Shown: piece after piece, positions 35,013-44,273 of the stretch | How positions within the stretch are numbered: position 1 is the stretch's first letter | Layout: each line of letters begins with the position of its first letter | From: Agrobacterium cavarae | GTDB lineage: Bacteria > Pseudomonadota > Alphaproteobacteria > Rhizobiales > Rhizobiaceae | Reading direction: 5' to 3' | DNA: 64,000 nucleotides | Assembly (NCBI RefSeq): GCF_004310285.1 | Contig: NZ_SISF01000019.1 | Span: 1 to 64,000, forward strand | The notes under the pieces: generated by a model | The model's database searches: none | What the model was told of the DNA's origin: nothing | The model's input: the letters and a program-made list of their open reading frames with translations, nothing else | Position numbers and translations under genes: made by a program

Positions 35013-37151
35013 ATGACCGTCATTGCATTGGTAATTTTATGCGGTGTCCTATCGATCGCTTATGCGATTTGGGCAACGAAGAGCGTTCTGGATGCCGATC
35101 AAGGCAACGAGCGCATGCGTGAAATAGCAGGCTATATTCGCGAGGGAGCTCAGGCCTATCTCGCACGTCAATATCTGACCATCGCAATCGTCGGTATCAT
35201 CGTCACGATCGCTGCGTGGATTCTTCTCTCTCCGGAAGCCGCAGTCGGTTTCGTCATTGGCGCCGTTCTTTCCGGTGCTGCCGGTTTCGTCGGCATGCAT
35301 GTTTCGGTACGGGCCAATCTTCGCACGGCCCAAGCCGCATCCCATAGCCTCGCAGCCGGTCTCGATATCGCCTTCAAGTCCGGCGCCATCACCGGCATGC
35401 TTGTTGCTGGCCTGGCACTGCTCGGCGTCTCCATCTATTATTTCATTCTGACTTCGGTGCTCGGCCATCCAACCGGCTCGCGCGACGTGATCGATGCGCT
35501 GGTCTCGCTCGGCTTCGGCGCATCGCTGATCTCGATCTTCGCCCGTCTTGGCGGCGGCATTTTCACCAAGGGTGCGGATGTCGGCGGTGACCTCGTCGGC
35601 AAGGTAGAGGCTGGTATCCCGGAAGACGATCCGCGCAACCCGGCCACCATTGCCGACAATGTCGGCGATAATGTCGGCGACTGCGCAGGCATGGCCGCCG
35701 ACCTCTTCGAAACCTACGCAGTTTCTGTGGTGGCGACGATGGTTCTGGCAGCGATCTTCTTTGCTGGCGCGCCGGTGCTGGAAAACGCCATGCTCTATCC
35801 GCTCGCCATCTGCGGCGTCTGCATTCTCACCTCGATTGCCGGGACCTTCTTCGTCAAGCTCGGCACCAACAATTCGATCATGGGCGCGCTCTATAAGGGC
35901 CTGATTGCCACCGGCATCTTCTCGATTGCCGGGCTTGCGGTCGCAACCTCGCTCACCATCGGCTGGGGTTCTATCGGAACCGTTGCCGGAATGGACATCA
36001 CCGGCACCAATCTGTTCTTCTGCGGCCTTCTTGGCCTCCTAGTAACGGCGCTGATTGTCGTCATCACCGAATACTACACCGGCACCAACAAGCGTCCGGT
36101 CAACTCCATCGCTCAGGCGTCGGTCACCGGCCACGGCACCAACGTCATCCAGGGGCTTGCGGTCTCGCTAGAATCGACAGCACTTCCCGCCATCGTCATC
36201 GTTGGGGGCATCATCTCCACATACCAGTTGGCGGGCCTGTTCGGTACGGGCATCGCGGTTACCGCGATGCTCGGTCTTGCCGGCATGATCGTTGCGCTCG
36301 ATGCCTTTGGCCCGGTGACGGACAATGCCGGCGGCATTGCCGAAATGGCGGGTCTCGACCCGGATGTGCGCAAGGCCACCGACGCGCTCGACGCAGTCGG
36401 TAACACCACCAAGGCCGTGACCAAGGGCTATGCCATCGGCTCGGCCGGTCTCGGCGCCCTCGTTCTGTTTGCGGCTTATTCCAACGACCTTGCCTACTTC
36501 GCGGCGAACGGCGCAACCTATCCCTACTTCCAGGATGTCGGCGAGATTTCCTTCAGCCTCTCCAACCCTTACGTGGTGGCGGGTCTGATCTTCGGCGGTC
36601 TGATCCCCTATCTCTTCGGTGGTATTGCCATGACCGCCGTCGGCAAGGCGGCCGGCTCCATCGTGGAGGAGGTTCGCCGCCAGTTCCGCGAAAAGCCCGG
36701 CATCATGCAGGGCACGGAAAAGCCGGATTACGGCAAGGCCGTGGACCTGCTGACCAAGGCAGCCATCCGCGAAATGGTCATCCCGTCGCTGCTGCCGGTG
36801 CTGGCACCGATCGTCGTCTATTTCGGCGTGCTGCTGATTTCCGGCTCCAAGGCGTCTGCCTTTGCAGCCCTCGGCGCCTCGCTGCTCGGCGTCATCATCA
36901 ACGGCCTCTTTGTTGCAATTTCCATGACCTCGGGCGGCGGTGCCTGGGATAACGCCAAGAAGAGCTTCGAAGACGGCTTCGTCGACAAGGATGGCGTGCG
37001 CCATGTCAAAGGCTCGGATGCCCACAAGGCATCCGTTACCGGCGATACCGTGGGTGACCCTTACAAGGATACGGCTGGTCCCGCAGTCAATCCGGCTATC
37101 AAGATCACCAATATCGTGGCGCTGCTGCTGCTGGCGGTCTTGGCGGGTTGA
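35013..37151 (+). CDS. hppA: Membrane-bound proton-pumping pyrophosphatase
   Basis: A 712-residue polytopic membrane enzyme, about sixteen helices, that couples pyrophosphate hydrolysis to H+ export. The pyrophosphate-site motifs are clear: [20 protein letters not shown] and [20 protein letters not shown], then a third acidic site in [16 protein letters not shown]. In [20 protein letters not shown], Lys (instead of Ala) follows NTT, which marks the K+-independent class. The ATG at 35013 has GGAGG nine bases upstream; the GTG at 35007 is too near that site. In rhizobia this pump sits in the plasma membrane and in acidocalcisome-like bodies. A shared hairpin terminator follows. Confidence 0.96.
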   Translation: MTVIALVILCGVLSIAYAIWATKSVLDADQGNERMREIAGYIREGAQAYLARQYLTIAIVGIIVTIAAWILLSPEAAVGFVIGAVLSGAAGFVGMHVSVRANLRTAQAASHSLAAGLDIAFKSGAITGMLVAGLALLGVSIYYFILTSVLGHPTGSRDVIDALVSLGFGASLISIFARLGGGIFTKGADVGGDLVGKVEAGIPEDDPRNPATIADNVGDNVGDCAGMAADLFETYAVSVVATMVLAAIFFAGAPVLENAMLYPLAICGVCILTSIAGTFFVKLGTNNSIMGALYKGLIATGIFSIAGLAVATSLTIGWGSIGTVAGMDITGTNLFFCGLLGLLVTALIVVITEYYTGTNKRPVNSIAQASVTGHGTNVIQGLAVSLESTALPAIVIVGGIISTYQLAGLFGTGIAVTAMLGLAGMIVALDAFGPVTDNAGGIAEMAGLDPDVRKATDALDAVGNTTKAVTKGYAIGSAGLGALVLFAAYSNDLAYFAANGATYPYFQDVGEISFSLSNPYVVAGLIFGGLIPYLFGGIAMTAVGKAAGSIVEEVRRQFREKPGIMQGTEKPDYGKAVDLLTKAAIREMVIPSLLPVLAPIVVYFGVLLISGSKASAFAALGASLLGVIINGLFVAISMTSGGGAWDNAKKSFEDGFVDKDGVRHVKGSDAHKASVTGDTVGDPYKDTAGPAVNPAIKITNIVALLLLAVLAG

Positions 37152-37162
37152 TATCAAAAATT

Positions 37163-37192
37163 AGGCCGCTCCTCAGCTTTGAGGGGCGGCCT
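37163..37192 (-). terminator. Terminator of the seven-gene sugar operon (shared with hppA)
   Basis: AGGCCGC at 37163-37169 pairs with GCGGCCT at 37186-37192, and CCTCA with TGAGG inside, with one G-T pair between. Read on the minus strand the stem is followed by AATTTTTG, so it ends the kinase-end of the operon; it overlaps the kinase stop codon. On the plus strand it may aid hppA termination. Confidence 0.75.
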
Positions 37193-38132
37193 CAGCCAAC
37201 CAGGCGGTCATCGCCGCTTCCGCTTCGGCCCGCGTCGGCGTGCCTGTTCGCCCACCGAAAACCTGACACTTCAACGCTGCCGCCACGGACGACAGCTGGA
37301 TGGCGGCACGGCTCTCCATCCCTTCCGCCACAGCCAAGGCAAAGGTCCCATGAAACACGTCGCCGGCGGCGAGCGTGTCCACCGCTTCGATGGCCATGGT
37401 CGACTGAAAATGGATGGTCGGGTCGCCGGCTTCCGTCCAATAGCATCCTGAAGGCCCGGCGGTGACAGAAATGAATGTCTCCGGGTAGCGCGCATGGAGA
37501 ACCGAAACCATCGCCGAAACATCGGAAAGGCCGGTCAGCCGTTCCGCTGCGGGCTCGGAAAAGATGATGTGGCTTGCAGCGGGTGCGAGCTTCTCCAACG
37601 TTTCCACCGGCGCAACATCTCCGTCCAGAATAGCGGGTTTGCCAAGTTGTCGCGCAACGGTCAGCACATCAAGGGCGAGTTCGGGCCAGCGGACGTCCAC
37701 AAGAACGGCATCGAAGGGCGCGATATCGGCTTTCGTGCATGAGCGTTTGTTCTCGTGCAGCCTGTGATCGTAGAAGGGGACGATCAGTCGCTCGCCCCGG
37801 TCATCGATCAGGATGGTGGAGAGCGCAGAGCGCGCACCCTTGGCGACTGTCATGCCGGACGTATCGATTCCGCTCTCCGACAGGTCGCGCAGAATGCGCG
37901 CGCCCGTTTCGTCATCGCCAACAGCGCCCCATAGGCTTGCGCGACCGCCCATGCGCTGGACGGTGTAGGCAGCGCTCGATGCCATGCCCTCGGCAATCTG
38001 CAGCATGTCGTAAGGCAGAACCTTACCTTGCCCCGTCGGCATGTCATGTACGCGAAACAGCGTGTCCAGCACAGCCGCGCCGACGCAGAGTACGTGGCGG
38101 CCGTGGCCCTCTTCTTTTTTCTCGCTTTGCAT
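37173..38132 (-). CDS. PfkB-family sugar kinase (YihV-like)
   Basis: A 319-residue ATP-dependent sugar kinase of the ribokinase/PfkB superfamily. Start motif HVLCVGAAVLDTLFRV; second motif GAVGDDETGARILRDL; the catalytic signature is DTLAAGDVFHGTFALAVA, with Gly-Asp catalytic Asp. By recall it resembles E. coli YihV (sulfofructose kinase) in VDVRWPELAL, LDGDVAP, FSEPAAERLTG and ALKCQVFGGRTGTP. However, one sulfonate-contact residue I remember for YihV is Pro here. The sugar is therefore uncertain; a 6-modified or 2-keto sugar is possible. It is the last gene of the ABC-transporter operon, six bases after the ATPase gene. Confidence 0.85.
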   Translation of the reverse strand: MQSEKKEEGHGRHVLCVGAAVLDTLFRVHDMPTGQGKVLPYDMLQIAEGMASSAAYTVQRMGGRASLWGAVGDDETGARILRDLSESGIDTSGMTVAKGARSALSTILIDDRGERLIVPFYDHRLHENKRSCTKADIAPFDAVLVDVRWPELALDVLTVARQLGKPAILDGDVAPVETLEKLAPAASHIIFSEPAAERLTGLSDVSAMVSVLHARYPETFISVTAGPSGCYWTEAGDPTIHFQSTMAIEAVDTLAAGDVFHGTFALAVAEGMESRAAIQLSSVAAALKCQVFGGRTGTPTRAEAEAAMTAWLAEAAPQS

Positions 38133-38138
38133 CGATGC

Positions 38139-39197
<1,059 letters not shown>

Positions 39198-39240
39198 GAT
39201 GATTATCCTGTAATAAAAGCCATTGCAGCGATCGGTCGGA

Positions 39241-40062
39241 TCAGCCGCCCTTGACGGCGCCTGCGGTGAGGCCCGCAACGATCTGCTTTTGTGCAAACAT
39301 GGTGAGCAACAGCACGGGCAACGTCACGATCAGCGCTGCTGCGGCAAGCGGACCCCAGCTGACCTGCTCGAAGGACAGCATGTTGTAGACCGCAACCGGC
39401 AGCGTTCGCGTTTCGCGACTGGCCAGCACAATGCCGAAGACGAAGTTGTTCCATGAGAAGATGACGGCGAGGATGAAGGATACCACGATGCCAGGCTTGG
39501 CAATGGGAAGCGCCACGAGGCGAAATATCTGCCAGGACGACGCACCGTCGATGCTCGCCGCCTCTTCCAGCTCTTTCGGCGTCGTTTCGAAATAGCCGAT
39601 CATGATCCAGACGACGATCGGGACGGTTACCACCAGATGGATGATGATCTGCGGCCAGAGCGTGCCAAGCAGGTTCAACCATTGGAACAGAAGAAACAGC
39701 GGAATGAGGAAGGAAAGGCCAGGCGTCATACGGGCGATCATGATGACGATCGCCGCTTTTTCCGCCTTCAGCCGCGCAATGCCGTAGCCTGCCGGAACGC
39801 CGATCACCAGCGCGAGAATGGTGGCGGCGCCCGTGACCAGCACGGAGTTCCAGAAATACAGGAAGAAGTTGTTTTCCTCGAACACCTTCACATAGTTCGA
39901 CCAGGCGAAGCGCTCAGGGATCAGGATCGGCGGATAGGCGCCGTTATCGATCTCGAATTTCAGCGACAGCGAAATCATCCAGAGGAAAAACAGGATGACG
40001 GGGGAGATCATCATCAGCGCAATGAAGAACAGGCCGATGCGGTCTAGGTTTCTGCGGGACAT
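39241..40062 (-). CDS. Sugar ABC transporter permease (MalG/UgpE type)
   Basis: A 273-residue inner-membrane permease with six helices. The EAA motif on the cytosolic loop reads KELEEAASIDGASSWQIFRL then VALPIAKPGI, matching CUT1 permeases. The protein starts MSRRNLDRIGLFFIALMMIS. The ATG at 40062 shares one base with the stop codon of the upstream permease (TGATG) and has GGAGG nearby; eight extra upstream codons would lie inside that gene. Together with the other permease it forms the pore of the importer. The ATPase gene follows 43 bases later. Confidence 0.93.
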   Translation of the reverse strand: MSRRNLDRIGLFFIALMMISPVILFFLWMISLSLKFEIDNGAYPPILIPERFAWSNYVKVFEENNFFLYFWNSVLVTGAATILALVIGVPAGYGIARLKAEKAAIVIMIARMTPGLSFLIPLFLLFQWLNLLGTLWPQIIIHLVVTVPIVVWIMIGYFETTPKELEEAASIDGASSWQIFRLVALPIAKPGIVVSFILAVIFSWNNFVFGIVLASRETRTLPVAVYNMLSFEQVSWGPLAAAALIVTLPVLLLTMFAQKQIVAGLTAGAVKGG

Positions 40063-41000
40063 CAGCGATCCTCCATCTCGTTCCATTGGGTACGCGCACG
40101 GACCATCAGAAGAACGAAGGAGAGCGCGATGATGACGATGAAGAAGACGACGGCCATGGCCGAGGCATAGCCGATGTCGTAATAGGCAAAGGCGGTATTG
40201 TAGAGGTAGATATTGATCGTTTCCGATGCCGTGCCGGGACCGCCTTGCGTCATAGCGTAGATGATGTCGAAGCTCTTCACCGCATCGATGGAGCGGATGA
40301 TGACGGCAATCATCAGGAACGGTGCGATCATCGGCATGGTGAGATAACGGAACTTCTGCCAGGCATTGGCGCCGTCGATCTCAGCACTTTCGTAAGGCTC
40401 GCGCGGCACGGCTGCCAGACCACCGAGAACGATGAGCATGACCAGCGGCGTCCATTGCCAGGTTTCCACCAGAACCAGCGAGGGGATGACGGTGGACTGG
40501 TTGTAGATCCATTCCAGCGGTCCGATGCCGATGAAGGATAGAAGATAGTTCAGCACGCCGAGCTGCGGGTGGAACATCATCGTCCAGACCAGCGCGATGG
40601 CGACGGGGGTCGCCATCATCGGCATGACGAAAACGCCGCGCAGGAAACCGCGTAGCGGGAACTGCGCATCGAACACAAGGGCAGCTAAGGTGCCGAGAAA
40701 GAGCGGCGCGACAACCGACAGGACCGTGTAAACCAGCGTGTGCCAGAGCGATTCCCAGAACCGCGCATCACTTGCCAAGCGGATGTAGTTGTCGAAACCG
40801 ATGAAACTCTGCTCTTGCCCAAGCGTCCAGCGTTGCGCGCTCATCCATAGGGTAAAGACCCAGGGGAAGACGATCACGGCGCCAATGACGACGAGAGCGG
40901 GAATGACGAAAGGCCAGTAATTTGGAGCAAGCCGCGGCGGCTTGCTCCTCTGCGCGACCTTCGTCACCGCTGCATTATGTTCGATGCTGACAGACACCAT
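40062..41000 (-). CDS. Sugar ABC transporter permease (MalF/UgpA type)
   Basis: A 312-residue inner-membrane permease with six helices. Residues 1-25 (MVSVSIEHNAAVTKVAQRSK) form a cytosolic tail before the first helix NYWPFVIPALVVIGAVIVFP. The EAA loop reads REPYESAEIDGANAWQKFRY then LTMPMIAPF. It begins at the ATG at 41000, sharing a base with the TAA stop of the binding-protein gene, and ends overlapping the next permease. Such tight spacing is typical of a single transport operon. Confidence 0.93.
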   Translation of the reverse strand: MVSVSIEHNAAVTKVAQRSKPPRLAPNYWPFVIPALVVIGAVIVFPWVFTLWMSAQRWTLGQEQSFIGFDNYIRLASDARFWESLWHTLVYTVLSVVAPLFLGTLAALVFDAQFPLRGFLRGVFVMPMMATPVAIALVWTMMFHPQLGVLNYLLSFIGIGPLEWIYNQSTVIPSLVLVETWQWTPLVMLIVLGGLAAVPREPYESAEIDGANAWQKFRYLTMPMIAPFLMIAVIIRSIDAVKSFDIIYAMTQGGPGTASETINIYLYNTAFAYYDIGYASAMAVVFFIVIIALSFVLLMVRARTQWNEMEDR

Positions 41001-42328
41001 TATCCCTCGCTGCGTGCCAGAACAGGTGCGAACTGTTCGGTCGCCTTCTTGAGTTCTGCGGCGGGATCTGCGCCGCCGATCATGTTGGTGAGACCAACGC
41101 CGTAGATGTCGCGGAACTCGGTCACCGGAATGATGACCGGCAGCGCAAGCTTCGACACCTTGCCGGAACCGACCACCGCATCCAGCCATTCGGCTGGCAT
41201 CTTCACGCCTTCACGCACCTTCGCATCCTCAAGGATGGACTGGCGGAACGGAACGCCGGCACCGGCCTGCAGAAGACGCGCACCCATGTCGTGAGAGATC
41301 GCCCACTGGCAGAAGAGATAGGCCGCTTCCTTCTTGGTGCTGGCTTCGACGACACCAAGGCCATCACCGAATGTGCCAGCCGCCTGCGCTGCCGGACCCT
41401 TCGGCATCACGCCATAGCCGGTCTTGCCGACGACGCGAGACTTCTCCGGATTTTCGATCGGCGGCGCGAAGCCGACGCCATCCAGCCACATGCCGATCTT
41501 GCCCTGAAGGAAGGCAGACTGCGCTTCGGCCCAGTTGAAGCCCGAGACACCGGGAGGTGCGGCCTTGGTCATCAGGCGCTGGTAGAGCTTGGCCGCTTCC
41601 ACCGCTTCCTTGGACTCGGTGTTGATCTTGCCATCGGTGATCGGCTCGCCGCCGTAACCGAGCATCAGGGTGGTCCACACCGGGGTGTTGGCGTTTTTCA
41701 GACCGCGGGCCACGAAACCGTAGGTGTTGGTGGAGGGATCGGTGATCGCTTCTGCAGCGGCAACAAGTTCCTCGAAGGTCTGGGGATACTTCAGGCCCTT
41801 GGCTTCGAAGAGATCCTTGTTCCAGTAGAGGATCCAGTAATCCACCGAGAAGGGCAGCGAGCGCAGCACACCGTCTCTATCCTTGGCAAACTGCATGCCG
41901 GCCGCGGCAAAATCGCTTTCGACCAGCGACGGATCGGTCAGCGAAGGGTCCTTCATGAAGCCGCTGATATCGGCGAGCCACTTGCCCTTCTCGAACTGGC
42001 GCTTCTGAACGTGGTAGCTCAGGTGGACGACGTCGAAGCTCGGCTTGCCGGAGGACAGTTCGATGACGACTTTCTGGCGCTGCTGCTGTTCCGGCGTTGC
42101 CTCGGCATTGACCTTGATGCCGGTCAGCTCTTCGAATTCCTTGATGTATTTCAGAAGCGTTTCGCTGCGCGGGCTTTTGACCAGATTGACCTCGAGCGTC
42201 GTGCCGGCATGCTTCTTCCAGTCCACTGCGGCTGACGCGGAGCGCACACCGAACATGGCGGCGCCGCCAAGGGCCGCCGTACCGGCCAGGAAGGCGCGGC
42301 GCGTTGGGCTGATGAATGAATGTGTCAT
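41000..42328 (-). CDS. Extracellular sugar-binding protein of ABC transporter
   Basis: A 442-residue periplasmic solute-binding protein of the CUT1 (SBP_bac_1) class. It has a twin-arginine-like export signal, PTRRAFLAGTAALGGAAMFG, ending SASA before AVDWKK. The mature part has the usual features: TTLEVNLVKSPRSETLLKYI, PFSVDYWILYWNKDLFEAKG, and the hinge region FLQGKIGMWLDGVGF. The ligand is unknown; a neutral or acidic monosaccharide or oligosaccharide is likely, judged by the family and the kinase downstream. It is the third gene of the operon, after the GntR regulator gene. The ATG at 42328 follows GAGGAGGAACTTC. Confidence 0.93.
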   Translation of the reverse strand: MTHSFISPTRRAFLAGTAALGGAAMFGVRSASAAVDWKKHAGTTLEVNLVKSPRSETLLKYIKEFEELTGIKVNAEATPEQQQRQKVVIELSSGKPSFDVVHLSYHVQKRQFEKGKWLADISGFMKDPSLTDPSLVESDFAAAGMQFAKDRDGVLRSLPFSVDYWILYWNKDLFEAKGLKYPQTFEELVAAAEAITDPSTNTYGFVARGLKNANTPVWTTLMLGYGGEPITDGKINTESKEAVEAAKLYQRLMTKAAPPGVSGFNWAEAQSAFLQGKIGMWLDGVGFAPPIENPEKSRVVGKTGYGVMPKGPAAQAAGTFGDGLGVVEASTKKEAAYLFCQWAISHDMGARLLQAGAGVPFRQSILEDAKVREGVKMPAEWLDAVVGSGKVSKLALPVIIPVTEFRDIYGVGLTNMIGGADPAAELKKATEQFAPVLARSEG

Positions 42329-42382
42329 GAAGTTCCTCCTCTTGACGCCGGGATCTCCTCATCCCGGCTTTATGGTGATCTC

Positions 42383-43042
42383 TCAAACCGCGAGTGCTCT
42401 GTCCCTCGCGCTGCGAATATGGGCGACCAGCCTCTCGACCGCTTCGTCGACATCGCGTCGTTGAATGGCCTCGATGATGGCAAGGTGCTCAGCCATGACC
42501 GATTTGACATGGCCGGCGATGCGGAAGCGCTCCTGGTTGATCAGGCGCATCTTGATCGAATTGACGCGATAGGCGTTCGAGATGATCGAGTTGCCGAGCG
42601 CGTCGATAAAGGCGTCATGCATGCCCCAGTCCACGGCCTGGGCGCGCGCATCAAGTTCGGTTGAGCCGTTGCCGCTATTGGCAAGTTCGGCGATCTCGCG
42701 ATGGTCTTTCAGCAACGCCGCAATCGCGTCGTCGGAGGCGGTCCGGGTGAAATTCGCAACCGCTTCCTTTTCCAGCAGAATGCGGAACTGAAAGGCTTCG
42801 CGGATGAGGTTGATATCGATATGGGCGATCTGGAGGCCACGCTGTGGCACGGTCTTGATCAGCCCCTCAGCCTCCAGTCGCGGGATTGCCTCGCGGATTG
42901 CACCGAGAGGCAGCCCTGTCATCTCGACGAGCCGACGCTGGGAAATGAACTGACCGGGCCGGACGTCACGCGCGAGAAGATGGTGCGTAAAGCTCTCATA
43001 CGCCTTCTCTCTCAACGTCGTCTGTTCGGCCACATCGTCCAT
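42383..43042 (-). CDS. GntR-family regulator (FCD/FadR type)
   Basis: A 219-residue regulator. The N-terminal winged helix contains GQFISQRRLVEMTGLPLGAI (the recognition part) and REAIPRLEAEGLIKTVPQRG. The C-terminal FCD ligand-binding domain (about 80-219) has DARAQAVDWGMHDAFIDAL and a His cluster near EHLAIIEAIQRRDVDEAVE then LVAHIRS, which in relatives coordinates a metal and binds an organic acid. It is encoded inside the operon it probably controls, 12 bases after the aldolase gene. The palindrome inside the promoter at 43970-43998 is its best candidate operator. FCD regulators usually act as repressors released by a pathway intermediate. Confidence 0.93.
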   Translation of the reverse strand: MDDVAEQTTLREKAYESFTHHLLARDVRPGQFISQRRLVEMTGLPLGAIREAIPRLEAEGLIKTVPQRGLQIAHIDINLIREAFQFRILLEKEAVANFTRTASDDAIAALLKDHREIAELANSGNGSTELDARAQAVDWGMHDAFIDALGNSIISNAYRVNSIKMRLINQERFRIAGHVKSVMAEHLAIIEAIQRRDVDEAVERLVAHIRSARDRALAV

Positions 43043-43054
43043 TTATGATCCCTT

Positions 43055-43945
43055 TCAAGCCGCCTGTTTGCTGAAGAGCGACCCGAATGCCGCTTCGATC
43101 TTTTTACGATCTTCTGCGGAAATGGAAACCAGTGGCGGACGCACAGTGTGCCAGATCGTCTCGCCGGTCACGTAGGAGACAAGCACCTTCACCGCAGGCG
43201 TCACCGGGAACTTTAGCAGTTCGACGACGAGGTCCTGGACACGCTTGTCATCCTTGCCCTCGACCGCCATGGCGCGGATTTCGGCGGGTAAGAAGTTGGC
43301 GCAGCCGGAGATCGCACCCTGACCGCCCATGCGAACGCCCTGGGCCAAATGACGCTCGTCGCCGATGAGGATGATCAGATCGCCATGCTCGTTTAGAAGC
43401 CGTTCCGTATGCGGCCAGTTGCCGGAGGAGTCTTTGACGCCAACGACGATGCCCGGAAAAGCCTGCTTCAGGCGGCCGACAAGCTCGACCGACAGCGTTA
43501 CCATCGTCACAGACGGAATATTGTAAACGAGGATGTCGCGCGCGGTCGAACCGATCTGCGAGAACACCGAAGCGAACCAGTCGAACAGACCGTCGTCGCT
43601 GACATTCTTGAAATAGGAAGGAGGGGCAAGGAGAATGTTGCGCACGCCGGCGTCGAGGGCGGCAAAGGCCTGGTCGGCAGCATCCTGCGCCGAATCGACC
43701 AGAACGCCGACGACGATATTTTTCGGAGAGATACCTGCACTCAGGCATGAGGCGAGGATATCGGCCCGCTCACGGGTGCCGATCGAGCTTCCTTCGCCGG
43801 TGGTGCCAAAAAGGGTGATGCTGTCACAACCCGAGGACAAGGCGCGCTCGGCCTGCTTGATCATCGCATCGATGGCAATCGTTCCATCTTGCATAAAGGG
43901 TGTCGTCAACGCTGCCGAGAGGCCGAATTTACCAGTCACGTCCAT
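43055..43945 (-). CDS. DapA-family (dihydrodipicolinate synthase-like) aldolase/lyase
   Basis: A 296-residue class-I aldolase-fold enzyme of the DapA/NanA/KDG-aldolase superfamily. It has the GTTGEGSS motif (residues about 47-54), the Tyr in LVYNIPSVTM, and the Schiff-base Lys in GIVVGVKDSSGNW. The catalytic Lys and Tyr are intact. True DapA has an Arg for lysine precursor binding that I cannot confirm here, and it lies in a sugar-uptake operon, so a sugar-acid aldolase or dehydratase role is more likely than lysine synthesis. It is the first gene of the operon, with GGAGGAGC just before the ATG and a promoter 25 bases upstream. Cytosolic. Confidence 0.9.
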   Translation of the reverse strand: MDVTGKFGLSAALTTPFMQDGTIAIDAMIKQAERALSSGCDSITLFGTTGEGSSIGTRERADILASCLSAGISPKNIVVGVLVDSAQDAADQAFAALDAGVRNILLAPPSYFKNVSDDGLFDWFASVFSQIGSTARDILVYNIPSVTMVTLSVELVGRLKQAFPGIVVGVKDSSGNWPHTERLLNEHGDLIILIGDERHLAQGVRMGGQGAISGCANFLPAEIRAMAVEGKDDKRVQDLVVELLKFPVTPAVKVLVSYVTGETIWHTVRPPLVSISAEDRKKIEAAFGSLFSKQAA

Positions 43946-43969
43946 GCTCCTCCAAAACTGATGAAGATG

Positions 43970-43998
43970 TGATAAGACATTAACATGTCAGTTGTAAA
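43970..43998 (-). promoter_or_regulatory. Promoter with internal palindrome, sugar-acid operon
   Basis: On the minus strand TTTACA (43993-43998) is followed by a 17-base spacer and TTATCA (43970-43975). A perfect palindrome GACATTAACATGTC at 43976-43989 fills most of the spacer. It ends 24 bases before the DapA-like start. A bound GntR dimer there would block RNA polymerase. The adjoining 43999-44273 stretch contains no clear gene. Confidence 0.6.
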
Positions 43999-44273
43999 GT
44001 CACCGGTGTTCAGTTTGTTGTTATGAAGCGCAATGAGTCGGGGAGAGGGAGGCCGGCGGGCGCCCTTGCTGAGGATGGCAGAAAAAATCGTTTCAGCTGT
44101 AAGATAAAGCGGCGAGCGCGAAAGTGCTGGAATTGCGTGGCACGGTCGCCACAGCCAGCTTTAACTCTGTTGAAATTCGCGAGTTCGGCCGCTTTAGCAA
44201 TAGGTGGTTAACCTTTATTTTTTATCTCAGTTGCTGTGCCAATTGTCCGTTTATGATGAGTGTACAGGCTGTC

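Noticed and set aside
44124..44273. Extension of the FtsK-like protein by 50 residues to include a membrane helix
   Set aside because: The upstream ATG has no good ribosome site and the extra part is not family-like; only one weak hydrophobic stretch is present.
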